DNA of 64,000 bases from NCBI GenBank assembly GCA_003342895.1, contig PTFA01000081.1, positions 1,767,397 through 1,831,396 of the forward strand, read 5' to 3'. The notes under the pieces were generated by a model, which was not told where the DNA came from, did no database searches, and worked only from the letters and a program-made list of their open reading frames with translations. Of this stretch, positions 36,591 to 48,321 are shown in pieces. Position 1 is the stretch's first letter. The number at the start of each line of letters is the position of its first letter. The DNA is from Casuarius casuarius. Taxonomy: Eukaryota > Chordata > Aves > Casuariiformes > Casuariidae. The position numbers were made by a program, and so were the translations under genes.

Positions 36591-39500
36591 CTGTGAACAA
36601 ACAAGCATCATTTTGCAAACCAAAATAAGCAAAGAAAGGAGCATCCAATCCCCGACAGNCTCTGACTCCTTCCCTACCCAGCTCCCCCACAGCAGCACTT
36701 TTGTCAGGGGAATCATACTGCCGAGGAGGGATCCTCATCCTCTTCTTGTGACATCCCTAGAGTAGCCCGTGGAAATCATTAAGACTTTTTCATATTTTTA
36801 CATAGGTGAAAGCTANATGGAGCTGGCACTGAAACAAGGAAAGAAAGAGCGGATGTTCAGCGCTCTGATCTGGAGTGATTCAGCCTCTTTGGTGCTGTGG
36901 AGATCTGAAATCCTCCCATCCACAGGCAGAAGGTGAGAGATGGATGTAGGACAAGCTGCTCTAACTCATTTCCAGATCCAGGAACCTGCAAACACCTCCT
37001 CGGAGAACCAGTATGTTAGTGAATGTGCCTGTGCTTGGGATGGCACTCAAAACCATATTAAGATATTTTGACACTTGTCTCCCCTCCAACCCTCTCAGGC
37101 ATTCTGTCTCCTCCCTGCTGTGACTGCAGAGCTGCAAGCTCTCATCCTGATAGCTGGCAGGACTTAGCAGGACTCACACCCTGCCTTCACCAGGCTTCTC
37201 TGTGAGAATCTGCAGTACTTTTTTTTGTTGTTGCTCACCTCAAGCATTTTAATTTGGGAATGACTGTTGACTAGTGTGGTCCTGAACATCCTGGACGAAT
37301 TAAAACTTTCATATCTTGATGCAAATAAAATCTCAACAAATTATATGTGANGAGGAGTGAGGAGGTATTTTCAATGTGATCGAGAAACCAAAAGGTTTAC
37401 TAGTGCATAGAGGTACTGAAGGAGCATTGATGTTCTTCCAGTTTTTTGGGACTCCGGTTACTCTCCTCTGGTCATGGCAGCCAGGCACCAGCAGTCAAGT
37501 GTCTATCATGTCCTCAAGCACGTAGTCTGTTGAGGAAGCTATGTAAGTCCAGGACTGTTGGATTAAGATGCTGGAACTAAGCTTTTTTGCTTATAGTCCC
37601 CTTATAAAAAGTAGGACTGGCTCCTATGAAGTGCAGTTCTTAGAATGGTCCTTCTTTTCTCGGCTTCTGTGCCCACCTCCTCCTCTTCTAGCAAGCTNGC
37701 CTGCAATTCACCTCCCAGAGTTATGGAGCAGCGGGTTCCTCCCAGGGAATCTGCACACTACAGAGGAGGACCAGGGCACCCACTGACATCATACTCTCAG
37801 AGGTGAGGGGGTAAATGAAGTTTGTCAGCTCCCAGAGAGTCCAGCTACAGCACACTAGCTCACATGCCCTCTGAGGCCTAGTTTCTTTGCCTCCTCTCCT
37901 GTAGGACTCACCTTTCCTCTCGCACTCAGTGAGTGCAGAGCTACCTACACACTCAGGAAAACAGAGCGCTGAGGTACAGCTATGCTTTGCCTTGTCTAAC
38001 GTCACTGCCAGGACTNGGGATGACAGTCCTCCCAAACTCCCTCAGTAACATGTGACAAGCAGAATGCCGCATGAGCATCTGGAGCCACAGGGAACGTGTG
38101 GCAGCCCTTGGGGAGGATGAGCCACTGCTGAACGTCAGCATCTGTTTCCGTTTGACTGAAGAGCAGAACCACTAAGGCAAGAACCCAACCACCTTTGTCA
38201 GGGGCTTCAGATGAGTCAAAAACCTCTCATCAACAGTGAGTCCTCAGCTGTTGACAGATCTAAAAGAACAAAAATGAACCACATCATCTTCNTCTCCTGC
38301 TAGACAGAACATTTGTCAACCAGCCAGGAAAACCAACTTGCTTTCTGCTCCGAACGCCAGACAGAAGGGGCTTTAAGAAATCAGATGTGCCCAGGTGACA
38401 GTAGGATTTATTTGTCAAAGCCTCTTCTGATAATGGTAAGTTAGTAGCTAGGAGGCACTTTGTGAGAATGTCATTATTCTACTGGTGGTTTCAGCCTGTT
38501 TTATAATGCAATAATTTCCACTTCCCAAAAATCCTTGCTATTCATACATTCATTGGCAGGCTTGGAAGATGAGTCAAATGCCAGCTGGACCTTGACTGTA
38601 CAGTATCAGTTCACACTTCGGCTGTATCTCCTACCACACACAGCCCAGGTACACTGGCAACACAGCCTGGAGCAAACCACTGAATCTAAAGAAAGATGTT
38701 TGTGCTTTCTGGGGCTATCAGGCTATTACTGGCCCTTGTCGATGACTTAAAAAGCTCAAAAGATAGAGCTTGAGCAGCACAGTGGCCAGTAAATACACTC
38801 AAATATTTTATCTTACAATCCAACCCCCAAACAGTTCATGAATGTTTAAGAGGCCACCCTGGGGACTCCCTTACTGTATCAGCTGTTGAGCATAGTTTCG
38901 ATTCTTTGCTTGGGGTGGATGAAGAAGACAGTGCTCTCTGTCACTGATTGTGGCAGCAGAGTATCCAATTCCCAGCTCCCATTCAGTTTATTGCTTTTAT
39001 TTAATTAAATAAAAGCCAGTGAGGAAAAAAATCGCAATCTGCATGCCCCTNGAGAGAAGTAAGAAAATGCAGAAAAATGCCCTCACGCATCCATATATTC
39101 CGGGGCCTTGTCCTGCCTGGTTCCATGCGCTCAGTACAGCCCCATTAGAAACCAAAATGAACCCGGAGTCAGCACCACCGGTTTCTATCATCCCAACCAG
39201 GGTCACCGCACAGACAAGTTTACCCAGATGTAAACTACAAGGGTGGTCACCCATCACCCACCCATCCCATCTTGGGATGCACTGATGGCTAGCCGTGGTC
39301 CTCACCTCCCATTTAAAGCAGGGCTTCTTCCCTCCAGCTCGGCATTTATCCATCTTTTTACTGATCACACCTTCCCTGGAAAAGGCCCCTGCCTGGAGCA
39401 TATGCATGCTCAAGGCTTGTGGGGGTTGAGTATATCAGCGAGTTTTCCTACATCCTTCTTCACTACAACACCCCCACTCCAGCCTGGCTTGACATGTGGT

Positions 39501-39660
39501 GTCTCCCGTTCCCACGTCCCCCCGACCCTCGCCCCACCCCGCGGCTTGCACTGCCTCAGATGCAGACACGCCGACACCCCAGCTGCACCACCCTGCTAGT
39601 TCGGCAGCCCACCGCAACATGGGCTGAAGCATGTCAGAATAAAGCCAGCTGTCCCCATAT

Positions 39661-40320
39661 CCTCCACGACACTTAGACAAACGCGGCGCTCCGCGCGCNC
39701 TGACGGCTGCCAAGCGGCCTGCGCGGCAGCTGAGCCCTGCCTGCCTCTCCCTCGGCGGCAACACTCGGTCTGGGTGCCGCTCGCTGCTAGCCGGCTGCCA
39801 GCACTCGTGCAGCTTGTCAGGACGCAATTATCTCGGAGGCGTTTGTCAAATGTGGTTGAACTTGGCTAACGGATTAAAAACAACACAGTGGGGAAGGGGA
39901 CACGTGGACAGAGAGGCAAAGTGCTTACGCAAGCCGTGCTTCTGAAGGGGGTGAGACCACAGCCCGAGGCCTGATGTGCAAAACGCACATCCCTCCGATG
40001 CGGGTTAGCGAGAGGACCGGGGGCAGCCGCACAGCAGCTTTCGCACCAGCCGTAGCAGCATGTGCTCCCAGGCCTGGGCATGAGGCTCNGAGGCTGCACG
40101 GCCCTCCCCGTGGAGCCGGGCCGCACCCACCCCAAAGCTTCTGCATAGCGAGAACGCTGAAACGCCAGCCAAGGCAGACACCGCGCTGCCCCCATCGCTC
40201 ACTGACGCTGCTTGCACGGGCGCCTGCCGGCAATTAGGAGCGCTGCGAGGGCCATGTGGCGCACAACGGCAGGCGGGATTTACTAGGAGATGCCACGTGG
40301 GTCTGCAGCGAGACATTACT
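39661..40320. promoter_or_regulatory. Intronic CpG island-like cluster
   Basis: About 55 CpG in 660 bases by hand count, densest at 39680-39840, with roughly 60% GC. It sits about 4 kb upstream (in the GLIS1 direction) of the HDxPSRHH exon and well away from both neighbouring exons. It may be an internal promoter, an antisense or noncoding RNA start, or an orphan island. No exon or TATA element was identified. Confidence 0.5.
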
Positions 40321-41412
40321 CATTTCTGTTGAGTAACTGAGAACCTAACTGGTACTTATTTAAAGTTAAAAGTTGTTTTTTCTTTTACACAGTGCAAAGC
40401 AAGGGCACTCCAAGAGAATATTACTTCCTCCAGGGGGACAGATCTTTCTCTGCACAGGAGCATTATGCATATTATTATTCCAGAATTAAGAAACTGAAAG
40501 TTCAGACTTGCTGTCATCTGATCCCATGACCACCTGATAGCGTGCTTTCAGAAGAAAATCCTTCGAGTGGCAGCTTAGCAGGAAAGGAGGAGTGAACTGC
40601 TTCGTCCAAGAGGTACCTGCTTTCCGCCTCTGAAAAGAAGGCATGGCNCCGTGCAGGGTGCACGAGGTGCCTCCGGCCGCCAAGACCTGACAGCGAGGAA
40701 GAGTTGTCTGCAGGGAGAGAAATGCTGCATTCCCTTTGCTGGAGGGAGCCGCAGCTTCACCAGCGCAGTGCCCAGAACAGGGAACCCAGCAACCAGGTAC
40801 CTCTGCAGTTGCTGTTCCAGCTTAACTCAGGAAAACACAGCTTGAGGTACAAGTTACATCCTCCTGCTATCGGAAAATAATTCAGGGAAAGCAAATTTGG
40901 GGTAGGGATTGTCTTATAATATGACTGAGAGAGCTGACAAACCTGTGTGCTATTTCAGCCGTGACAATACACGACTATTTATATCCCAGCGCTGCTCCCA
41001 TTGCTATCCCATCCACCTTGTCTCCTAGAATGGACCAAGATTTCATTTTTCAATACGTTTAAAATTTCTCCTCTTTTTCAATTTCTTCACCCTTTTTTCC
41101 AGCAGTGAGCTATAGCATTCTTGGTACCTGAAGTAACACAGAAGCNTCTGGTGGTGTTATAAATGACTACTCCTGCAAGTGCAACCCAGCTCAGGATTGT
41201 GCACCTTGGGCCTCTTCACGCACTGACCATCTCGGCTTGTAAATACAGGTCATCAATCAATATTTTAAATGGCTTGGCCTTTCACCTTAACATCTGTTGC
41301 CAAAACAGTGCTCTGAGCATCTGTGACTAGCAAGGGCTTTCCATTTTTTTTTTCTTAAGCTTTATGCCAAGAGAAACCAGAAAAACAATAAGGAAACAGA
41401 GAAATGCCTCAG

Positions 41413-41440
41413 TGGAGATACCTAAATGGAGATACCTCCG
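41413..41440. repeat. Short tandem duplication (TGGAGATACC)
   Basis: TGGAGATACCTAAA is followed by TGGAGATACCTCCG: two adjacent 14-base copies. Confidence 0.7.
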
Positions 41441-43544
41441 TTGCAGGGAGAGTGACGTGAGTTCTCAGGCACAGCTGGAGTCGAGTGTGTGCAGCCATGA
41501 AGCAATTTAGTTAGGAGGAGGGAAAAAGGAGGAAGATCTAAGCAACCTCCAATGGGTTCCTCTCCAATAGCAAAACATTCCTTTTGCTCACTGTCTTACT
41601 CAGTCCTAAGCACAAACCTGCTTTGAAGTTGGACACAAGGGATGGGGGCTTTTTAAATATTTCATTTTTGTATAATTGGCTTTCATCCCTGACATATCTA
41701 AAATGTGCTTTAACGTGGAGAAAGACAAAACTGAAACTCTCCAGGAATCCAAGTGATCCCTAAAGCCCAGAGCTCTGCACATTAATAATGTGGTTTCTNT
41801 GGGNAAAAAAATAAATTAATTAAAAAAGCCCAAACCATGAACATTTTCATATTTTCAAGTGGAATCAAAAAGGCATAATATACTGTATTTATCCATGTGG
41901 TAGTCTATATATAGAGTGGTATAGATAATTCGTCCATAAATACTACTCTTGCTTATTTGAAAGTGCAAACATGATTATTGCAAACTACAGATGGCAGCAG
42001 GAATGTCCTTATACTCTAACTGTGTAAGGATCAGCACTTTAACTTCTATGCCCTAAATAATGACAGAGGAACAGTGTTGCCTATGGAATTGTGCTATGCG
42101 TAATATGAAGTAACTCCTGTTTCACTGTAAAACAGTCTCTCAAATCTTGATTTATTTCCCCTGGCTCCTTCTCACACTGTGCATGTGATGGGGTCTCATA
42201 TGCGGTGACCCGATGGAAGTTTGGGGGAAGATTTACTAGATTTTTTTACAACATCCTGGTGATGGACTGATACAATCAGCAAAGAAATGATATTGGAGAC
42301 AAGCTGGTATTATTGATAGATGCGATCTGTAACTTCACAAGAGGTTCTCAGAACTGACACTGAGAGGTCAGGGGTGGTCTGTTTATCTGTGAGCTAGTAA
42401 CTTTTTTCCTGTTTTACTGTGGCTGCTTGAAATCTGAGGCTATTCCTGAGGTTATTTACTGCAGCCTGTTGTGAGGGAAATGTCACGGGTCTTTCCAGTC
42501 CTGCGTGGAAGCGGGAGGCCAAGCCATGCGTGGGCCATGCTGGATGGCCACAGGCCCAGAGCAGAGGCCACATGGTTGTTTTCGTAGATCTGAAGAGTGC
42601 AGATGACAGAGCCACAGAGTTGAAATAACCCCTCCAAGCCCCTCTGGCTTTTTGAGAAGCCACATCTAAATGGTGAGCACAGACTCCTAGCACCATGATC
42701 TTAGACTGACAGGTTATTTCCCTTTCCTACTACATTCTGTTCACTGGTTAAAGTCCTACATTTTAGTACAATTTAAACTAGAAAGGGGAATTGGAGATGT
42801 CAGTCTNGATTAACCTTCTGTTTGTTTCTTTTAAGATTTGGAGTGAGAAAAAAAGCAGGAGATTCCTGCTTTGGTAATTTAGTAATTTGCTCTTACAAAG
42901 CAAAATATATCAGTAACAGGGCACCAGTTCTCTTCTTGGAGCAGGGGAACTAGCCCCAGACATTCTTGTTTTCTAATCCCAGTTCACCACTGGTTCTCTC
43001 TAAGCCTCAACAGAAACAAGCTAGGGTTTGTCTGGAAAGCTTGTGCNGAGTTATTAAATCAATTTAAAAACATATTTAGTAATAGCAAGGCAAACGTCCT
43101 CCACGGCAGAATTGAAATAGGATCAAGTGCATCTCAACTCAAGATAGACTAACTTGGCTCTAAGCTAAATCATTTTAGGAATGATTTTGGATTTTAATAT
43201 CACTGAAAGTTTTCTGAATAAAGATCAACTTCAAAAGTAATGTTTTCAAAAATGGCATCCCTGCCTTTTGGTGTCTCACCTTGGCTCTGCTCTGCAATCC
43301 AAAGACTGCAAACTGTCCTCAGCTCCCAGGCAAGTATATCAGACTCCCCATTCCTCCCCCAAGACTAGGAATAGTCTGTCCATAACTGAGTTTAGTATGC
43401 CTTACTGTCTAAGCAATTATGGAATGAAAACAGTCAATAATGTCCNTTACATCTTTTGTCTGGAGACTCTCTGGACCATAAAAAGTGTTAGGTATAAAAT
43501 GCTGCAGTAAATCTATCCCATTTCTAATATGCAGCTGCCATCAA

Positions 43545-44000
43545 AAAGCAAGCAGCATATTGGGATGCATCTGGAACACGACAGAGAATGACACAAGAAA
43601 ATACTACAATGACAGCTTATAAATCAGGTAAATGGCCTCATCTGGAATTTTGTGCGTAGCATTGGTTATCTCATCTCAAAATGGATATTACAGAGATAGA
43701 GAGGTTTCAAGGCAGTAACAGGAATGGCTCTCCAAAAGTAGGGACATTCCACCAAAGCAGATCAGGTAAGAGTCTATGTGCATGTTCTTCTCACTGAACA
43801 TCATCTGAAAGCTGCACATGCAAAATTAATCAAGGAAAATATTTTTTCAGAAAATACGTGGGCTGTGGAACTTACTGATACATCATGTTACTGAGGCCAA
43901 GAATGTATAAAAATTCTAAAAAGAATTGAATAGTTACATGAAAAAAAGACTATCCAGAGCTAAAACAGCTAAGTGAAAGGTTCTCCATTCCAGTCTCTAG
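43545..44000 (+). repeat. Diverged CR1 LINE 3' part, antisense to GLIS1
   Basis: TATTGGGATGCATCTGGAAC, CCTCATCTGGAATTTTGTGC, CATCTCAAAATGGATATTAC, AGAGATAGAGAGGTTTCAAG and, further on, GGCTGTGGAACTTACTGATA and TACTGAGGCCAAGAATGTAT follow old CR1 in order (…CTGGAGTATTGTG…CATCTCAAAAAGGATAT…GAGAAGGTTCA…CTGTGGAACTCCTTGCC…GAGGCCAAGAC…). The middle is partly deleted. Confidence 0.7.
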
Positions 44001-44276
44001 AAACAGTGGAGGGATGGAGGTGCCTTCACAGAGTGAGGCAGATGATAGCTCGGCTGACGGCCTGCGGAAGCTCCTGTCTCTCTCTGTTGGCCAAGCAGAG
44101 AGCCTAGGATTGCTACATCCCTGACTTTGGAGCTCAGCTGAGCTTCAGGAGTGCTGAATTCTAGGTCTTAGTTTCAGCAGAAGGGAATAGAAGCAGCTTT
44201 TTCTCTTCAGACAAAATGTTCAGACAAATGTATTATATGACACATTTAGCACCATACTTATTAGAAATATTCTTAC

Positions 44277-44409
44277 CTGTAATTAAATCATGATGACCTA
44301 CAGATCTACCACATTTCCCATCCAAAATGTGCTGTGAAGATGTGTGGAGCTGTTGTATAGCTAAGCATTCACTTAGTACATCTTGTTCGATATCAGTACA
44401 TGAATTTAG
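44277..44409 (-). CDS. GLIS1: GLIS1 coding exon: linker after the zinc fingers
   Basis: The exon has 133 bases, enters in phase 0 and leaves in phase 1. The acceptor is CCTCCTCTTATAG; the donor is GTAAGAATA. It encodes 44 residues starting LNSCTDIEQDVLSECLAIQQ and ending HHDLIT, plus the first base of a glycine codon. The pattern DVLxECLxxQQLHTS matches the segment that follows finger 5 in mammalian GLIS1 from memory; flanking residues are diverged. No domain is known to me here. It is too short to stand out as an open reading frame and was found by continuing the GLIS1 homology from the finger 5 exon. Confidence 0.9.
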
Positions 44410-45884
44410 CTATAAGAGGAGGATAAAACAAACATTTTATTTCAAAGTAAACCAAGTGACTTCTATTAATGTGTCTTGTTTGCTTAAAGATTATGTATAG
44501 AAGGAAGGAACAAAATGTCATTCTTAGGAACTTAGTGTAATTAAGGCTATATCTATTACTTGGTATTTCTAATTAGAGACAGTTTTGTTTTTCTTAAGCA
44601 CACAAGTTAAGTGTGCTAATCTTAAATCAACAACAGTTTGCTTCAGAAAATAATGTACCCTGTGTTTCTTCAAACCTTACTGAGTAATTTATCTGCATAT
44701 TTTTAGGCTTTCAGTAGTTTCTTGGGTTCTGTGGCAAAAGGATTGCATCATGTTGTAACTGTGACACTTGGAAAGACATTCGATAGGGAAAGAAAAGCGT
44801 CTGTGCTTATCAGATTAGAACTGGTGGAATAATGTGCTGTCAGTAATGTGTAAGAGGTATCACTGATATGTCAGCTGTTCTCCATGTAAATTAAAGTTCT
44901 GGCAAAAGTGTCTGAAGCAAACTCTTGAAAACCACAATGTCGATCATATTAAAAACAGCAGGAGAGGAGAATTAAGAAAGAAAAGCATTTCTAATTCTCT
45001 TTCAAACATGCTGATGTTGCCAAGCTTTTGTCATAATACAGTNCTCACATTACACAAACAGCCATCATATTCTATAGCCATTAATAAATANTTATTGTCT
45101 TGAAGTTTACAGTTTTGCATACCGATCTCCCCTGGGTTTGGTTATTCTAAATAAAAGGTCCAGGCAAACCTATTTAGAATTCTGCTATACAGCCATTTGT
45201 TTGTTCAAGATAAACATCTAACATTTGGATCTCAAAGTGCATCTGCAGCCAATTAAACCTAAACTACTACTAAATTAACAGCTTTCTCATATTTTGTTTT
45301 TGTAAAGCCTTTGAGAACAACCAAACATTACCACTGCAGGCTTCTTCTAAGGTATGGACTATTCAGGACTCTTTCGATGCAAGTCTCAGCTCAGGGCGTT
45401 TTATTTTATATCAAAGATGGCACATTTTGGTAGCATGTCTCAGCTGAGACATGTGGGCAGAGCAGCCCGTTAATTTTTCTTTCTTGGCTAAGCCACTTCC
45501 ACTCAGAACTCCGGCGAAGCTGATACCAATAGACGGCTGCCTGCACAGAGTCATAACCAAAAATGACCAAGTGAATGTAAACAGTCTTTTCCCCCTTTTT
45601 CCTAAATCTGAAAGCCAAAGTAGACTGTCACTGTTTCAATAACACTGAGTTTTACTTAGTTGTGAAAGGGTTTTTCTTTTCCTATAATAAGTTTAAGTGA
45701 AATATTTGTTTTGTTTGTTATTTCTTTATGAATCAGATTCATTTTGGTTGCTTTTAACAGAGCCTGATCAAAATGCACTTTAAATCTGCTGCTCTTTTCA
45801 GAGGCCTATCAAGTTAAAGGAAAAAATACACAGGATCAAATATTCATCAACTTATCATGCATAAATGAGACAGGAAATCTGAAG

Positions 45885-46030
45885 ATGATTTCTAACCACT
45901 GGAGGAGAACGGATTTAGAATGGTCTACCAAGTAAGTGTGGAAGGCTAAGAACCAACATTATTTTAAGATTGACTTGATAAGTCTGTGCAAGGGTTTGTA
46001 TATGTTAGTAGGAAAATTCCTGAACCTGAG
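45885..46030 (+). repeat. Possible CR1 fragment, antisense to GLIS1
   Basis: GAATGGTCTACCAAGTAAGT, GTGGAAGGCTAAGAACC, TTAAGATTGACTTGATAAGT and GCAAGGGTTTG recall CR1 (…GAATGG…CTAAGGAGGTGTGGAAGC…TTTAAGAACAGATTGGACAA…CAGGGATGG). Diverged; strand and limits tentative. Confidence 0.45.
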
Positions 46031-46869
46031 AGATTAAGAGATATGAAAGCCTGGATATTTGATGTNTTGGTATATCCAAGCAGTTCAGGCTTGCGACGTG
46101 TGTACTGCATTCACCTTGTATTGATTCTATGCTTCAGGTCTCCCGCTNGTTATCCAGGAAGTACTTTTTGCCCCTTAATACACTTTCAGATTTAGAGTTT
46201 TTTCCCACCTTCCTCTGCAGAACTGGAGACTGGCCTCAGCTGGAGATGGGGTGTAACAGTGGGGACTGCTTCTTTGTCCAGACCCAAAGGATGTTAACAT
46301 GTTAATGCATTCACCAGTGCACAGAGTTGAACAAATGATACCCATGTTTGGTGTTAGGAAATAATTCTCTCCTTCCTTCTCCCAAGAGGTATGTCAGCAA
46401 CCACAGGAAAGAAAGATGGGGGTTCTCTCCTTTGGAATGGGGCATGGTTGCTCTCCACGATCAGCTGAGAATTTCATATAAAAAAACCCTGCTTGTCACA
46501 AAGATATGNGTATAGTGAAAGACACTGGTGATACAGTCAACCTCTTCCTGTGGCCTATTACAGTTTTGGCTTTTGGTCTCACTCTCAGTAAAACCTAAAG
46601 GTTGCTCTCGGCTCTTGGGNAGTGTTTTGCAACATGTGGTGTGGGAAGGATGTGCAGAGGACGTTTGGTGGAACCTTCTGAAGTAGAGACCCGTGGTGTA
46701 ACCACGCTACTTGATAATACAAAACTGGGCTGGCAAACTGGGTGATCCCTTCCAGTCCCGTATTGCTAAATAGAAGTTCTGCCTGAATCTGGTATCTGCA
46801 TAAGTAACATACTTGATCCTGTGGACACTTGGATGTGTGCTAGGCATGGACAAGCATAAAGATAAGCAT

Positions 46870-47160
46870 GTAATGAGTGTTTCTTGACCTCATCTCCAAT
46901 AGTGTGCACAGCTCTGGACACTTAATTCTAGAAACAGCTACCCAGCCTGCAAGTAGTGCAGAGAAGAGTTACAGGCAGACAGGGAGATGGACAAGCCGTC
47001 CTGGGAAAGGGGACCAAAAGTTCAGATTGGTGAATCTAACCAAGCGGAGACTGACAGNGGATATAACTCATGCTGATAAGCAGCAGGAGGGGAGGAGTGT
47101 AAGGCAGACGGCCTGGCTGCCACAGGGACAAATCAGTATGATCTCACCACAGGTATATTC
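46870..47160 (+). repeat. Diverged CR1 body fragment, antisense to GLIS1
   Basis: TGTGCACAGCTCTGGACAC, GTAGTGCAGAGAAGAGTTAC, GATTGGTGAATCTAACCAAG and CGGAGACTGACAGNGGATAT follow the CR1 order (…TGTGTCCAGTTCTGGGCACC…GTCCAAAGAAGAGC…TTTAG…AAGAGAAGACTGAGAGGGGA…). Confidence 0.6.
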
Positions 47161-48210
47161 AGGCAGGAAATTCAGGCCTTTTTGATACCCATCTCATTCC
47201 TCCATGGCCCCTCTCAAATTCTGCAGCTAAGACCATCTTTGTTCTGCTGTTGTCTCCTCTCTCCATACGTTCTTCTCTTTGCTCTCCAGTGCTTCTAGCG
47301 CTTACCTTTGACATTTTTCCAAACTAGCTGCTCCCTAGCTCTATCTTGCCATGCTGNCATTTCTGCTCTGTCCTCCATCCTTTAAACATGCCTTGCCGTC
47401 TCATCTGTGATGCTCTCGGCAGGGGCAAGGTGGCTGGGGGAAGACACCATTGCTGCTTATTGAACTAATTGTAACTGCTTGCTATGGCTAATATTCCCTT
47501 CCCGGGCCTCATGTATGTACATGGTCTGGACTGTCACAGACCAGTTTTGTGGGGTCTCAGTCATCTTTTTACACACTGTGTGTAAAAATGAGTAATAAAC
47601 AAGGCTGTGATCCTGGGATGGTGTCTTTAAGCATCCCCATTTCATAAAATGTTCAAGTTTTAGCCCATATGAGCCATTTAAAAATACTTATTTGGATCTA
47701 ATACTAGTGAACATATAATTAGCAGTTTAGGTTTGGAATGATCTAGAAATGCATTTAAAATACAGTTGTAGTAATCCAGGGAGAAGTGGGAGATTTTCAT
47801 TCTTACCTATTAAAAATTACAATTTCCATATTATTCTTAGTTTTGCTTCTGTTTTAAATGATCTGCTAACATGTATTTACTATGTGACTGCAGAGGCTAA
47901 ACATATGGACATTGTATGTGAATGAGAGCAGAATGTAGGCTTGTGTTTAAAAAAGAAAAAGAAAGAAATGCTTGCAGTAAAAGTCTGAGGCATAGTGAAA
48001 TTACGGGGTTGTGGCATTAAAAGCCCAAAAATATAAAGTGAGCTGCTTAACAAAAGTGATTAAAACCCAACAGGAAAACTAGTTCAGCTTGAGTTTTCTT
48101 TTAGCAACACTGCAGAGAAAATGATTTCAAGATATATAAACTAATGGTAAATTTAAAATAACCATATCAAGGAGATGCGGAGACGTGTCACTCTGCCTCG
48201 TGGGTCTTAC

Positions 48211-48321
48211 CTTCTTACGCACCTGCTGTTCTTTGGCTGAATGAGCTTTCACATGTTTGCGCAGAGAGCTGGGGTCGGTGTAGCGTTTGGAGCAGCCAGG
48301 AATCTGACAGGCATACGGTTT
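48211..48321 (-). CDS. GLIS1: GLIS1 coding exon: zinc finger 5 and basic tail
   Basis: The exon has 111 bases (37 codons) and is phase 0 at both ends. The acceptor ends CGTTTACAG; the donor is GTAAGA. It encodes one complete finger starting [10 protein letters not shown], with zinc ligands at the two cysteines five residues apart and histidines in LRKHVKAH. A basic stretch, AKEQQVRKK, follows and could help nuclear import or DNA contact (inference). SKRYTDPSS with [10 protein letters not shown] agrees better with GLIS1 than with GLIS3 as I remember them. The frame happens to stay open on both sides of the exon (roughly 48127-48543), so frame alone cannot set its ends; the splice signals and the homology do. 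Skipping it would remove exactly one finger in frame. Confidence 0.95.

Larger units (their letters stand above)
36591..44276 (-). other. GLIS1: GLIS1 intron (7686 bases)
   Basis: Phase 1 intron between the post-finger linker exon and the HDxPSRHH exon. It contains a CpG-rich cluster at 39661-40320 and a diverged CR1 body at 43545-44000. The rest is mixed single-copy DNA without recognisable exons. Confidence 0.85.
44410..48210 (-). other. GLIS1: GLIS1 intron (3801 bases)
   Basis: Phase 0 intron between the finger 5 exon and the post-finger linker exon. It contains two diverged CR1 fragments (45885-46030 and 46870-47160). No additional exon was recognised. Confidence 0.85.

Noticed and set aside
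46640..46780. Possible extra CR1 3' end around GGTGATCCCTTCCAGTCC
   Set aside because: Only about 20 bases resemble CR1 and the usual TGATTCT end is absent.
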